Assembly (NCBI GenBank): GCA_900316015.1
Contig: ONBG01000012.1
Span: forward strand, 1 to 64,000
Origin: an uncultured Prevotella sp.
GTDB lineage: Bacteria > Bacteroidota > Bacteroidia > Bacteroidales > Bacteroidaceae
Direction: 5' to 3'
Length of the DNA: 64,000 bases
The notes beneath the pieces were generated by a model. It worked only from the letters and a program-made list of their open reading frames with translations. It was not told the origin of the DNA and ran no database searches. Made by a program: the position numbers and the translations under genes. Shown piece by piece: positions 1 through 9,297 of the stretch. Each line of letters opens with the position of its first letter. Positions within the stretch are counted from its first letter, which is position 1.

Positions 1-35
1 CGCCATATCTGTAGGGGTTAAAGGGTTAATACGGT

Positions 36-172
36 GGCAAAGGTACAAAATTCCCTTTTCATTCCCTTTGGCGAAAGCCGATCATGTACGTTTCATATTT
101 CTTGAATTTAATAGTCCTATCGGGTATAACCCGTCGTTATAAGATGTCTTATTCTTTTTCTTCGCAAATTTA
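36..172 (-). promoter_or_regulatory. Leftward promoter candidates for a gene outside the window
   Basis: Two matches to the Bacteroidetes -7 consensus TAnnTTTG lie on the minus strand: TACCTTTG at 38-45 and TAAATTTG at 165-172. Neither has a clean -33 TTTG box. A short perfect inverted repeat (CGGGT-ATA-ACCCG) sits at 121-133. They would serve a leftward gene whose start lies beyond the left edge. Otherwise positions 1-314 hold no gene that I can support. Confidence 0.35.
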
Positions 173-314
173 GAAATATTCACGCAATGGAAACGAGAAT
201 GCATATTAAAATATGTTAAGGCTTCGCATTCCGTATATTAAAAAGGGAGAATGGAACAAGTAATAAGGAGAGTTCCTTCGTGAAACATCCCCTTCAGCAT
301 CAAATGGCTTTCCT

Positions 315-866
315 TTACAAGTCGATCTTATACCCCACAGTGAACTGGAACACGCTGTTCTTGCAATCATAGTTGTCTACAACCTTGGTCACTCCAAAGT
401 TATAGCGGGCATCAAAAACGAAATGGTTAAATTCGTAGGAAAGTCCAACAGGAATGGAAAGATCGGTTGACTTTACGCCGTTATAATCATCGTCATTGAC
501 ATTGAAACTGGGTTGCAAACCGAGTTTTACGGCAAGTCCTGGAGCAACATATACATTCGCCAAGACAGGCAGGTTGAAGTAGTCAAACTCAGCGTCTTTT
601 TCACCTTGCTGGGAATAAATGCCGCCTAAGGTAAGGCTGAACATCGGTGTGAATCGGAATTCGAACTCTGCCCCGGTAGCCAAGCCGATACGGGCATCAC
701 CGTCTGATTTGGTCAGATCGGCAACATTCAGCCCTACTTTCGGAATGATCGACACAGAGGTGCTGGAACTACTACGATGTGTATAGGTAGACCTGCGTTG
801 TGCAAACGTTGATGTAAGGGTTGTCATCAGAATCATGACAATTAATACTAACTTTTTCATACTCAA
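315..866 (-). CDS. Small outer-membrane beta-barrel protein (PorT/OmpA-barrel type)
   Basis: The 183-residue product starts with a typical Sec signal peptide (MKK, hydrophobic stretch, cleavage after about residue 22 at TFA-Q). The mature part alternates polar and hydrophobic residues with many glycines and aromatics (PKVGLNVADL, GLATGAEFEF, FTLGGIYSQQG-like strands, VGYKIDL at the end), as in the eight-strand outer-membrane barrels common in Bacteroidales ('porin family / outer membrane beta-barrel domain'). The C-terminal strand ends YKIDL. A Ser/Thr/Arg-rich linker (residues about 23-38) separates signal and barrel. It is monocistronic, with its own promoter upstream at 928-957. The physiological role is not known. 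Family assignment is by pattern only. Confidence 0.75.
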   Translation of the reverse strand: MSMKKLVLIVMILMTTLTSTFAQRRSTYTHRSSSSTSVSIIPKVGLNVADLTKSDGDARIGLATGAEFEFRFTPMFSLTLGGIYSQQGEKDAEFDYFNLPVLANVYVAPGLAVKLGLQPSFNVNDDDYNGVKSTDLSIPVGLSYEFNHFVFDARYNFGVTKVVDNYDCKNSVFQFTVGYKIDL

Positions 867-927
867 TTGAATTTCGTTATACTTCGGGCAAAGCCCTTGG
901 TTATGATAAAATTTTTAAATACTGTTG

Positions 928-957
928 CAAAGATATAAGCGTTGTATGGAAATGCAA
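928..957 (-). promoter_or_regulatory. Promoter of the small barrel protein
   Basis: On the minus strand, -7 box TATCTTTG (928-935) and an ATTG at 954-957 (TTTG-like -33 element) about 19 bp upstream of it, matching the spacing of the Bacteroidetes house-keeping promoter (TTTG, 19-21 bp, TAnnTTTG). The gene's ATG lies about 60 bp downstream. Confidence 0.5.
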
Positions 958-1075
958 TTGAAAATTAAGTTAATAAATATCAATGATCTCATTTTATTTC
1001 TGATTGGGGAATTTTTCTACAAAAATAGTCAAATTGATTTACAAAAATAGAGAATGTCCTATGGGATTGAACAGA

Positions 1076-4000
1076 TTAACATCTATTTTTATTAGGTAGC
1101 TCTATCTTCGTAGAACAGGCTTTTGCTTTTTCTTGAACTTCCTCAATGAGTTGCTTGAATAGAAGATTATGGGATAGGGTCGGGACATTGCCCGTCAGGA
1201 TCACTTGCTTGCGGGCTCTTGTTAGGGCTACATTCAGCTTTCTGTCTATGATTTTTCCGTCCTCCACGAAACAATTGCTGGTGAGGAAATCAAGCTGATA
1301 GCGATTTTGGACTGTAAAGGAATAAATGATGACATCTCGCTGAGAGCCTTGGTATCTCTCCACGGTGTCGATACTGATCTTTTCAAGGATGGGATTATTC
1401 AGTGATTCTATTTCTTTACGGATCATTGCGATCTGATTCCTGTAAGGGACGATCACGCCCACGGTCTTGTCTGGATGGAACGAGGGTCCACTCAAGGCAA
1501 AGACTGTCTTGAGAACATCTCTGACGATGCGAGCCTCTTCTGTGTTGACTTTCTCGGACAGGTCGGGTCGCTTGCAGAATTCCGAAGGGATGAAGATCAC
1601 GCGCTGTCTCAACAGTAGGTTGAGATAAGGCAGGGTAGGATCAATGGATGTTGGGGCAGAAGAGTAGATAGCGGTCTCTAACTGATGGGGACAAGGTACG
1701 GGCTCAAGATGCTCTCTGCTGTAAAACATCTTGTTGGGGAACTCCGCAAGGTCAGGGTGCATGCGTCCCTGCTTTCTCAAAATGCCCATAAAATCAGAAC
1801 GATGTTCATGATGTTCCCAGCGGATGAGCCGTTCAAACAAGGAGTCTCGACCGTCCTTGATGCCAATGGCACGCAATATAGGTTCATTGATGGCGGACGC
1901 AGTGGGATCTTGCTGTACTACCGCTGGCAACTGCTTATAGTCGCCAATGAGGATGAACTTGTCGATGGCGATTTTGTTCCCTCCGTCTGTCATGGACAGT
2001 AGTCCTATCAGGTTGGGCTCCAGTATTTGACTGGCTTCATCGATAATGGCAATGGAAAAGTGCTTGAGGTTGAAAAGATATGACTGTGACTGAATCGTCG
2101 TTGTTGTTCCTACGATAATACGAGTAGAACGTATAGTGTCTTGAATGGCACTTAGCCTTGGGCAGTCGTTGATGGCATGCTGGAGAAGGTGGGGGCGGAA
2201 ACGTTCATCGCAGGTGTATTCATTTCCGATGCGAATGAAGTTAAGATGGTGGTCACACAGCATGCCGCAAATCTCATCGACTGCGCGGTTGGTGTATGAC
2301 AAAAGTAGGATGTCACCCACGCTACTTGCCAATTGTTCCTCCACCATGTAGTGTAATGCCATGCTGGTCTTGCCTGTTCCTGGGGGACCCACTAATAGAA
2401 AGTAGTCTTGTGCTTGTTTGGCCTTTAGGAGAATCTCATCGTAAGAGGGATGGTAACTGCGCGAAAGGGAAAGCCCCTGATCTTTTCTTGGCGCTCTTTG
2501 TGCCAAAAGCAAAGACCTGCGATCACTTGTCGTGACCGCAAAAAGGAATAGTCCTTTGATGCCTGCATTCCCACCCATCTCACTATGCTCAATGGCAAAG
2601 GCATCACCATGGATGATCGCAGGGTTCTGCTGACCGTCGTTGAGATGGACGACTAATTCGTCAGAATGGATACGGACTAAAGAGCCTTTGAACAGAATGC
2701 TTGCCCTGACATCTGGCTCTTTGTCCTTGTGATAAGCATAGAGATAGATGGAGTCTCCTGTCCTGAAATTGGGAAGGAAGTCGATTCCTTGGTCTGGGAC
2801 AGCAAGGGTGATGGTATCGTAGCCATTATAGTCTGTACTTTTCTCTTTCTTCGTGATCTGCAATCCAGTATAGATATTGCCAGTTTCTTTCTTCTCTGCT
2901 ATGGGCATGTTCCATAAATCGGCACAACTGTTGCCAATCCCCTCTTGTACACCTAATCGAGAGGCGAGCTGTTCCCGGTAGACGAAGGTCATCATCCTGC
3001 AGAAATAGCTGCGTTCCAGGTCTGTTAGATGATGGAGGGGGGATGTAAGGCTACTGAGCCTTGGTAGGATATATTTCGTATAGAAGACAGTGCTGATATG
3101 TTTCTCGTTGATGATATCTGGAGTGAGAAACCTTAGGATGCTTTCGAAGCCTTCTCGCGCAATATGAAAGTCCTGCACAACGACAAGATTGCGGAAACGA
3201 ATGGCCTTGAAGAAGAGTTTCTGATAGAAATTCACAGCAACCAATCCACCGGGAAGTGGATATTTAGAATAGAGCAGTCGGATGTCTACATGACTGGTTG
3301 TCAAGTTGAAATTTCTGCTGAGCACGCCATAATATAAGAGGAGCTGTACATAGTGGTCTTCTTTCTGGAAACTACCGTATTCGTTAGGGCGATTGGTTTG
3401 GATACTGAAATTAGACCCTGACTTCTGTTCCACTAATAGCTTCATGTCTGTAGTCATTAAGTCGACACGTCCTTGGATGCCCAACTGTTCACAGATGAAT
3501 GAAGGTTCCAGGATAGCATGACTCCTTCTGAAGCCTTCTTTGTCAAATAGTTCATCAACGATCTGTTGGATGTTCTGAGCCTGTTTCTGTGCGGCAACCT
3601 TAAAGTCTTCTTTTTTATTTAGGTCGGGACAGGTGCAGTATTCTAATGCTCGTTCCTTGAAATTCTTGATAAAAGTTTCTGTCCATAGATAATTGCCCTT
3701 GCCATTAATGATGTCATCTAATGCGCTTCCTGCAAAATTTCCGATGAGAATGGCCTGCGAATTAGCATTAGGCGAAAGGCGGTTGAGGGTAAAAGAAAGT
3801 GGATGATGCCCATAGTCTGTAAAACAACGTGCCAAGGAACTAATGTCTAATAGATAGTCTGGTTCCACGATGATCAGCCTGGGGATCAGAACGTTCCTTT
3901 CCCGACTTACGTCAAGTAAGTTTAGTTGCATGCCCTCCTGAAGGACATCTTGAAGGTAACGTAGATGTTCGGCACTATAGTCAACTTCCATGAATTCATC

Positions 4001-4498
4001 GCCTTCATCTTGGTCGAGCACGACAGAAAATCTTGTCTCTTCTATTCTTTTGACGATACAGCGAAGACATCGATAGTCAATATGCCTGAGCCCACTCTTC
4101 GGATGGAAGGTAACAGGTATCTTTACTGTTAAGGAGGAAGGGATATCTGTGTCAAAGACGGCAGAGATCAATAGACTCAGGGCCCGACAATCATCCAATA
4201 GCTCTTCGTGGCTGATGGGCTGAACCTGATTGGAGTCGCGTCTCATCTTCTGTATTGCAAGGGTGTCGCTAACCGCAATGTGATGACGCTTGCAAAGAAA
4301 ATCTACTTGTGAGAAGAGATTCCCAAAAGCTTGTTGTGATGATTTCAATCCCTCGTGGCATACGAGTACCACCACTTCATGCATCATTTTGTTGATGCTC
4401 TGTGAAGGTATATGGTGAGAATCGAGTATCTCCTCGACTCTTAGAAACAATTCTTTCGCAGTAATATTCTCAGGCTGTTGTTCTATGTGAGAGACCAT
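1076..4498 (-). CDS. Dna2-like protein: PD-(D/E)XK nuclease plus superfamily 1 helicase
   Basis: The 1140-residue protein has all helicase motifs of the Upf1/Dna2 branch of superfamily 1: Walker A GPPGTGKT near residue 704, Walker B IIDEASQ, motif III GDYKQLPAV, motif V ERYQGSQRD, motif VI NVALTRARKQ near the C-terminus. The N-terminal half contains a RecB/Cas4-like nuclease signature, GRVDLM followed by VEQKSG (D and ExK near residues 345-357). A cysteine pair before it (CTC near 290) and another cysteine after it could belong to an iron-sulphur cluster as in Dna2 and AddB nucleases, but I cannot confirm four ligands. The likely role is processing of DNA ends or flaps in repair, in the cytoplasm. 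It starts 23 bp after the purine permease stop, so it is probably the last gene of that transcript. ATG start, no obvious alternative. Confidence 0.85.
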   Translation of the reverse strand: MVSHIEQQPENITAKELFLRVEEILDSHHIPSQSINKMMHEVVVLVCHEGLKSSQQAFGNLFSQVDFLCKRHHIAVSDTLAIQKMRRDSNQVQPISHEELLDDCRALSLLISAVFDTDIPSSLTVKIPVTFHPKSGLRHIDYRCLRCIVKRIEETRFSVVLDQDEGDEFMEVDYSAEHLRYLQDVLQEGMQLNLLDVSRERNVLIPRLIIVEPDYLLDISSLARCFTDYGHHPLSFTLNRLSPNANSQAILIGNFAGSALDDIINGKGNYLWTETFIKNFKERALEYCTCPDLNKKEDFKVAAQKQAQNIQQIVDELFDKEGFRRSHAILEPSFICEQLGIQGRVDLMTTDMKLLVEQKSGSNFSIQTNRPNEYGSFQKEDHYVQLLLYYGVLSRNFNLTTSHVDIRLLYSKYPLPGGLVAVNFYQKLFFKAIRFRNLVVVQDFHIAREGFESILRFLTPDIINEKHISTVFYTKYILPRLSSLTSPLHHLTDLERSYFCRMMTFVYREQLASRLGVQEGIGNSCADLWNMPIAEKKETGNIYTGLQITKKEKSTDYNGYDTITLAVPDQGIDFLPNFRTGDSIYLYAYHKDKEPDVRASILFKGSLVRIHSDELVVHLNDGQQNPAIIHGDAFAIEHSEMGGNAGIKGLFLFAVTTSDRRSLLLAQRAPRKDQGLSLSRSYHPSYDEILLKAKQAQDYFLLVGPPGTGKTSMALHYMVEEQLASSVGDILLLSYTNRAVDEICGMLCDHHLNFIRIGNEYTCDERFRPHLLQHAINDCPRLSAIQDTIRSTRIIVGTTTTIQSQSYLFNLKHFSIAIIDEASQILEPNLIGLLSMTDGGNKIAIDKFILIGDYKQLPAVVQQDPTASAINEPILRAIGIKDGRDSLFERLIRWEHHEHRSDFMGILRKQGRMHPDLAEFPNKMFYSREHLEPVPCPHQLETAIYSSAPTSIDPTLPYLNLLLRQRVIFIPSEFCKRPDLSEKVNTEEARIVRDVLKTVFALSGPSFHPDKTVGVIVPYRNQIAMIRKEIESLNNPILEKISIDTVERYQGSQRDVIIYSFTVQNRYQLDFLTSNCFVEDGKIIDRKLNVALTRARKQVILTGNVPTLSHNLLFKQLIEEVQEKAKACSTKIELPNKNRC

Positions 4499-4521
4499 GA
4501 TTATAGGATTCGGAGCTTCCG

Positions 4522-5817
4522 CTACCCGAGAATAAAATTAATCACAAACAAGATAGACAAGATGATAAGGGTGGCATTGAGTGCTTTCCATTGTCCTGTG
4601 CAGAGCTTCAGGATGACAAAGGTGAGAATACCCATGCAAATGCCATCGGCAATGGAATAGCAAAGCAACATCATCAGGATGGTGATGAATGCCGGAAAGG
4701 CCTCGCTCATGTTGGAAAGGTCAATGCTCTTGATGGAGTCTAACATCAAAACACCGACGATGACTAACGCTCCGCTGGTAGCAGCACTCGGGATCAACAG
4801 GAAAATAGGGGCAAGGAACAGGGCGAGGAGAAAAAGAATGCCTGTTGTGAAGGCTGTCATCCCTGAACGACCGCCCTCAGCAATTCCTGAAGCACTCTCT
4901 ACATAGGTAGAGATGGTACTACTGCCTAAGAATGCACCGCAAGTTGTTCCAATGGCATCACTCATCATGGCTTCCTTGATGTGCGGGATATTACCTTTCC
5001 CGTCAACGATACCTGCCTTGTAAGAGAGACCCACAAGCGTCCCGATGGTATCGAAAATGTTGACGATAAGTAAAGAGAATATCACTAAGACTGTACGAAG
5101 CGATAGGAATCCAGTAAAATCAAAATGGCAAAAGATGGGAGCCACCGACTGGGGTGCGGAAATAGGCAGCCATCCAGATGGGATATGTGTGACTCCTAAG
5201 GGAATGCCGATGATCGTGGAGAGGATAATGCTGAAGAATAGGGCGCCTCGTACATTCAAAGTCATCAGGATTCCGCTCATCAAGATAGAGATCATACCTA
5301 AGATCGCCACGGGGGTAAATTTACCAAGAGACACATACGTGGCAGGATTGGAAACGATGATATCTGCATTCTTCAGACCGATAAAGGCAATGAACATTCC
5401 GATGCCTGCGGATATCGCAAAGCGTAGATTCTTCGGAATGCTTTTGATGATGATCTCTCGAATATTGAATAGGGTGATCAGGATGAAGATAATGCCCTCG
5501 ACCAGCATGATGGCAAGGGTTTGTTCCCAACTATAGCCTAATGCTTGACAGAGTGTATAGGCAAAGAAGGCATTGATTCCCATGGATGGTGCTTGTGCGA
5601 ATGGTAGTTTTGCCATAAAAGCAAGGAGCAACGTAGCAATGGCTGAGGCAATAGCTGTGCCAGTAAACAAGGCGGCCTTATCCATGCCTGTTGAAGAGAG
5701 TATGGCCGGGTTGACGGCTAAAATATAGCTCATGGTGAGGAATGTCGTGGCACCGGCAACAATCTCCGTGCGCATTTTCATTGTGTTGGGGTTGAATCCC
5801 AATAATTTCTGTAGCAT
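4522..5817 (-). CDS. NCS2-family purine permease (AzgA/GhxP-like)
   Basis: This is a polytopic inner-membrane protein with about 12-14 hydrophobic segments and the signatures of the AzgA-like branch of the NCS2 nucleobase transporters: TEIVAGATTFLTMSYI at the start, then APSMGINAFFAYT, and FDTIGTLVGL followed by DAIGTTCGAFLGSSTISTYVESASG. These match hypoxanthine/guanine or adenine proton symporters. Which purine is carried cannot be told by eye. An upstream GTG at 5874 gives a 19-residue polar extension, but family members begin like MLQKLLGFNPN. I therefore choose ATG 5817, preceded by AAGAAG. The extension region contains a perfect hairpin (5849-5874), which also argues against it being coding. 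It lies between the GH35 gene and the helicase gene, all in one direction. Confidence 0.88.
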   Translation of the reverse strand: MLQKLLGFNPNTMKMRTEIVAGATTFLTMSYILAVNPAILSSTGMDKAALFTGTAIASAIATLLLAFMAKLPFAQAPSMGINAFFAYTLCQALGYSWEQTLAIMLVEGIIFILITLFNIREIIIKSIPKNLRFAISAGIGMFIAFIGLKNADIIVSNPATYVSLGKFTPVAILGMISILMSGILMTLNVRGALFFSIILSTIIGIPLGVTHIPSGWLPISAPQSVAPIFCHFDFTGFLSLRTVLVIFSLLIVNIFDTIGTLVGLSYKAGIVDGKGNIPHIKEAMMSDAIGTTCGAFLGSSTISTYVESASGIAEGGRSGMTAFTTGILFLLALFLAPIFLLIPSAATSGALVIVGVLMLDSIKSIDLSNMSEAFPAFITILMMLLCYSIADGICMGILTFVILKLCTGQWKALNATLIILSILFVINFILG

Positions 5818-5848
5818 TTCTTCTTGATCTTCTTTTGATGTGTGGTGG

Positions 5849-5874
5849 GTGGAATCAGTGATCGCTGATTCCAC
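5849..5874 (-). terminator. Perfect inverted repeat between GH35 and permease genes
   Basis: GTGGAATCAG (5849-5858) and CTGATTCCAC (5865-5874) form a perfect 10-bp stem with a six-base loop, in the 78-bp gap left when the permease starts at 5817. There is no T-run after it on the minus strand, so it may be an RNA-processing or stabilising hairpin rather than a full terminator. Confidence 0.45.
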
Positions 5875-5895
5875 CTATTCGGTTATTCCTGGAAT

Positions 5896-8241
5896 TTACC
5901 ACAAATATAATTTAAAATCCTTGATGCTATGAGGGACTGAAGCCCCTTCTCTTGGTAAGTATTCTATGGCACTGATCGCTTGTTCCTTTCCTAAGTCAAT
6001 AACGATCAGGTGGGGGCATTCTGTCCCATCTTCTGTCTGCCAATAAGTACTTTCCTGCAAATCAAAGGCTTTGTCTGCGCCATGGTTCCCTTGCTCACTG
6101 TCTGCATACTTTGCAACCCAAGCATCACGGTTGATACGCTTTCCTTGTGAATCCTGTAAATATAGCTCGGCAATAGCAGAGACAGTTCCACCATCTTGAT
6201 TGCTGTTGCATTGAAGTGCCAGATAACGACCTTTCGCAGGTCGCTTCAATTGGATGGTTTGCCATCCCGCCCCTCTGGCAAACATGCCTTCAGCGATGGG
6301 CTTTGCAGAGTTAAGGTCGGGTCGGTCTCCTGGATTGTTATGCTTGTTCGTTTTTTCCAATTGTAATTTGTCAAGCTCAGGATGGTCTTGTCCCCAAACA
6401 ACAGCCTCTTTTGGACCGGTAATGTCCTGCACGATAATCTCGTTGCGACCTTTCTTCAACCAACATCCAGGCATGTAAAGCGTTTGTTGGGGACCAATAC
6501 TCCAGATCCTGCCTAAGGGATGACCGTTGACATATACTTGTCCTTTGCCCCATGTCTCAAAATTGAGGAATGTATCTCCTACCTTGTTCAATGTGAAGTA
6601 ACCTCGATAATACCCTCTTTTTCCAAATCTGTTTGACGTATTGCCTTTCGTAAAAGCCTCTTTTACATGAGCATAGTCATCAGGAATCAGTTCTTCGTCC
6701 CATTTGCTCAGTGTCCAGGTCACGGCATTGTCGTCAATGTCAGCTTGCAAGGTTACATCCTTTGTGATACCTTTATAGTCTTTGATGGCCTCCCCAAAGT
6801 TAATCCTTCCCATCGCTTCTATGATAAGGGTCAGTCGGTCTCCTTTCTTGACAGCAGGCATGGCAATGGACTTTTCGTTTCTGACGCGGTCTATCTTCCC
6901 GATATATTGGTCGTTGACGAATATCTGTGCATAGTCGTGTACATCATTGATGCTTAAAGTGAAAGGAACGGGTATTTCTGGCAAGGTATGGGTATAGATC
7001 ATGGATCCCCAACCCATATTGGCATCTTCAAAGGTTAAGTCGTTGACTTTCTTGCGCGTGGCAGTGACACCGTCCTGAAGAGGAGCGAATTCGTCTAAAG
7101 TAAACTTAGGAACAGTGATGATGGGTGCTGCTGGCTTAGGGACCTCTGGCAACTTCTTTCCTCCATTGTATTTCTCTAAAGTCTTGCGTAATTGCCAATA
7201 CTTTGGCGTGGCATGTCCGTACTCGTTGATGGGTGCATCATAGTCATATGAGGTAACGTCAGGTTGGAGACCTGGACTGTTGGCACCTGCCCAATGACCG
7301 AAGGACGTACCTCCGTGTGTCATGTAAAGCGAGAAGGAAATGCCTTTCGACAACATCTCTTCGATGCCTTCCACCATAGTCTTGGCAGGGCGGGTCTCAT
7401 GCCGAGCACCCCATTTGTCGAACCACCCACTCCAGAATTCTGAGCACATCTTTGGGGCATCAGGACGTAACTCTCCTAATCGCTTGAACTGAGCGTCAAT
7501 GTCGGCACCGGTGCCGAAGTTCATGGTCCATACCAGGTCGTCAAGACCATTGATCGTGAATGTAGAAGCCCAGTCGCACTGGAATAAGGTCACGTCTTTA
7601 AAGCCGGCTTCCTTTACGATATCACGGATGGCACGGATGTAATTCTTGTCGGCGCCGTAAGCTCCGTATTCATTTTCTACTTGTACCATGATAATCGGTC
7701 CGCCACGTTGGATGGTCAGCGGTGCCAATTGCTTGCCTACTTCCTGTTCAAACTTTCTCACATGTTCAATGAAGAAAGGATCAAGAGTACGCAGCTGAAT
7801 GTCTTTTTTCTTCAATAACCACCAAGGAAGCCCGCCCATTTCCCATTCTGCGCATACATAAGGCCCAGGGCGTACGATAACATACATGCCATTTTTTTGC
7901 GCTAAGCGGCAGAAGGCTGCCACATCATTGTTCCCTGTGAAGTCGAATTTCCCTTCTTCTGTCTCGTGGATATTCCAAAAGACGTACAGGCAGATGGTAT
8001 TCATGCCGAGAGCTTTGCACATTTTAATGCGCTGCTCCCAGTAGGGACGAGGTATGCGGGGGTAATGCATTTCTGCAGCCTTAATCAAGAAAGGCTTCCC
8101 ATTCAATAGGAAAGTGTTCTTGCCAACGGTGAAAGTACCTCCCTTTCGGGCTGCCGATGTCTTGAGCGTGGTCGGTATCAGTAATGCTAACAAGCAAAAG
8201 GTCATGATGAACGCTCGCAGCACTTGTGTCTTTTTAGTCAT
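5896..8241 (-). CDS. GH35 beta-galactosidase with C-terminal F5/8-type sugar-binding domain
   Basis: The 781-residue exported protein has a signal peptide at residues 1-31 (cleavage near TSA-A). The GH35 barrel begins at about 35. It has the family motif RPGPYVCAEWE, an acid/base glutamate in VENEYG (E191), and a nucleophile in CSEFWSGW (E268). Jelly-roll domains (about 400-620) contain DTFLNFETWGKGQVYVNG-type strands. The last 130 residues resemble a discoidin/CBM32-like module (HGADKAFDLQESTYWQTED, then VIDLG). The enzyme would remove terminal beta-galactose from oligosaccharides in the periplasm or at the cell surface. It is 43 bp downstream of the hydrolase-HAD gene and upstream of the purine permease, with both gaps short enough for co-transcription with the beta-mannosidase gene. 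Linkage specificity is unknown. Confidence 0.92.
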   Translation of the reverse strand: MTKKTQVLRAFIMTFCLLALLIPTTLKTSAARKGGTFTVGKNTFLLNGKPFLIKAAEMHYPRIPRPYWEQRIKMCKALGMNTICLYVFWNIHETEEGKFDFTGNNDVAAFCRLAQKNGMYVIVRPGPYVCAEWEMGGLPWWLLKKKDIQLRTLDPFFIEHVRKFEQEVGKQLAPLTIQRGGPIIMVQVENEYGAYGADKNYIRAIRDIVKEAGFKDVTLFQCDWASTFTINGLDDLVWTMNFGTGADIDAQFKRLGELRPDAPKMCSEFWSGWFDKWGARHETRPAKTMVEGIEEMLSKGISFSLYMTHGGTSFGHWAGANSPGLQPDVTSYDYDAPINEYGHATPKYWQLRKTLEKYNGGKKLPEVPKPAAPIITVPKFTLDEFAPLQDGVTATRKKVNDLTFEDANMGWGSMIYTHTLPEIPVPFTLSINDVHDYAQIFVNDQYIGKIDRVRNEKSIAMPAVKKGDRLTLIIEAMGRINFGEAIKDYKGITKDVTLQADIDDNAVTWTLSKWDEELIPDDYAHVKEAFTKGNTSNRFGKRGYYRGYFTLNKVGDTFLNFETWGKGQVYVNGHPLGRIWSIGPQQTLYMPGCWLKKGRNEIIVQDITGPKEAVVWGQDHPELDKLQLEKTNKHNNPGDRPDLNSAKPIAEGMFARGAGWQTIQLKRPAKGRYLALQCNSNQDGGTVSAIAELYLQDSQGKRINRDAWVAKYADSEQGNHGADKAFDLQESTYWQTEDGTECPHLIVIDLGKEQAISAIEYLPREGASVPHSIKDFKLYLW

Positions 8242-8284
8242 TTTCTTGCTTTATAGAATTTAGTACAATGTTTATCACAACAAA

Positions 8285-9280
8285 TTATTGTCCTCCTAAA
8301 CGGTCGAAATAGGTGATGATTTCTTCCCATGTCTTGAAGTCATCACTGCCTAACTGAATAGTGGTGCCCATGAATTCCTCGCAGGGATGGGGATCAATAA
8401 AGTAATCTCCATATAACAGTTGCTTCTGGTTGGTATAGATGACATGGTCGTGGGCTGGGGTAGAGAGATACTGCTCTATCCATTGAGCAATTTTGTCAAG
8501 TGAAGCATGGTCATTTGTGGGGGCTGGTGCGACGAGGTAGACGTTGTACCTCTCTATGAGGAAGTCGTATGCCTTGTAGAGACTCGACATGGGTTTGCCG
8601 TAGTCATCCATCAAAGCTTGCTTGTCAATGTATACGATGTTGCGTTCTTTGCCCTCCTGGCGGTCACTGATCCATCGGATAATAGGCACAATGCCATGGA
8701 GGAAGCTCTTGTCATTCATCCTATGTTCCCCATGGAAGTGGGCGGCCTGAGGGTAGTGCTCCCGGAACAATTCGAAAGTGTGTACCAAAGGATCCTCATC
8801 CCCAAAGGCTCCCCAGCATCGCTGTTGTTCTTCGGCGGTGACATGAGAAAAACAATGCTCTGTCATCAACTTATATTCCTTTTCTAAGGCTTTGGTCACT
8901 ATGAATTCCTTTTCCCCGTCAGCACGTGGATTCTGCCAAAGCTGCTTGCCTGTCATGCCATGCTCTTTCATCGTCTCTGCCATCTGAAAGGCGGGGTTCA
9001 CGCAAATCCTGTCGAAGCCGTATAGCATCTCTGTATACATGCCACCCATAGAGGAGCCGATGATCAAATCTGGCTTTTGCTCCTCGCAAATCCGATGGAG
9101 AAGTTCCATGGCTTCTTCTGGATGCAGTGGCATGTCATAGGCAATAACCTTGGCATTTGGGAGGGTGTCTTGGATGCGCTTGACGGTTCCGGACTGTGCG
9201 GAAGAGCCAAATCCATGGATATATAGTATAGTTTTCCCTGACATCAGGTCAGGATATTGTGTTATATAAGGATTATCCAT
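8285..9280 (-). CDS. YqiA/YcfP-like alpha/beta hydrolase fused to a degenerate HAD nucleotidase-like domain
   Basis: Residues 12-207 look like the YqiA/YcfP esterase family: strand and oxyanion loop YIHGFGSSAQSG, nucleophile elbow GSSMGG (Ser77), acid loop GDEDPLV (Asp161/163) and a late histidine in GEHRMND (His186). Residues about 213-331 resemble the cytosolic 5'(3')-deoxyribonucleotidase (NT5C) branch of the HAD superfamily. They open with NIVYID (Asp219, the position of the HAD nucleophile) and end with YGDYFID, like the conserved GDYLIDD of that family. The second catalytic Asp of the HAD DxD motif is Gln221, so phosphatase activity is doubtful. There is no signal peptide, so it is cytoplasmic. 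It sits 17 bp after the beta-mannosidase. Substrate unknown. The second-domain call rests on short motifs. Confidence 0.7.
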   Translation of the reverse strand: MDNPYITQYPDLMSGKTILYIHGFGSSAQSGTVKRIQDTLPNAKVIAYDMPLHPEEAMELLHRICEEQKPDLIIGSSMGGMYTEMLYGFDRICVNPAFQMAETMKEHGMTGKQLWQNPRADGEKEFIVTKALEKEYKLMTEHCFSHVTAEEQQRCWGAFGDEDPLVHTFELFREHYPQAAHFHGEHRMNDKSFLHGIVPIIRWISDRQEGKERNIVYIDKQALMDDYGKPMSSLYKAYDFLIERYNVYLVAPAPTNDHASLDKIAQWIEQYLSTPAHDHVIYTNQKQLLYGDYFIDPHPCEEFMGTTIQLGSDDFKTWEEIITYFDRLGGQ

Positions 9281-9297
9281 TGTCTTTCTTCCTTAAG

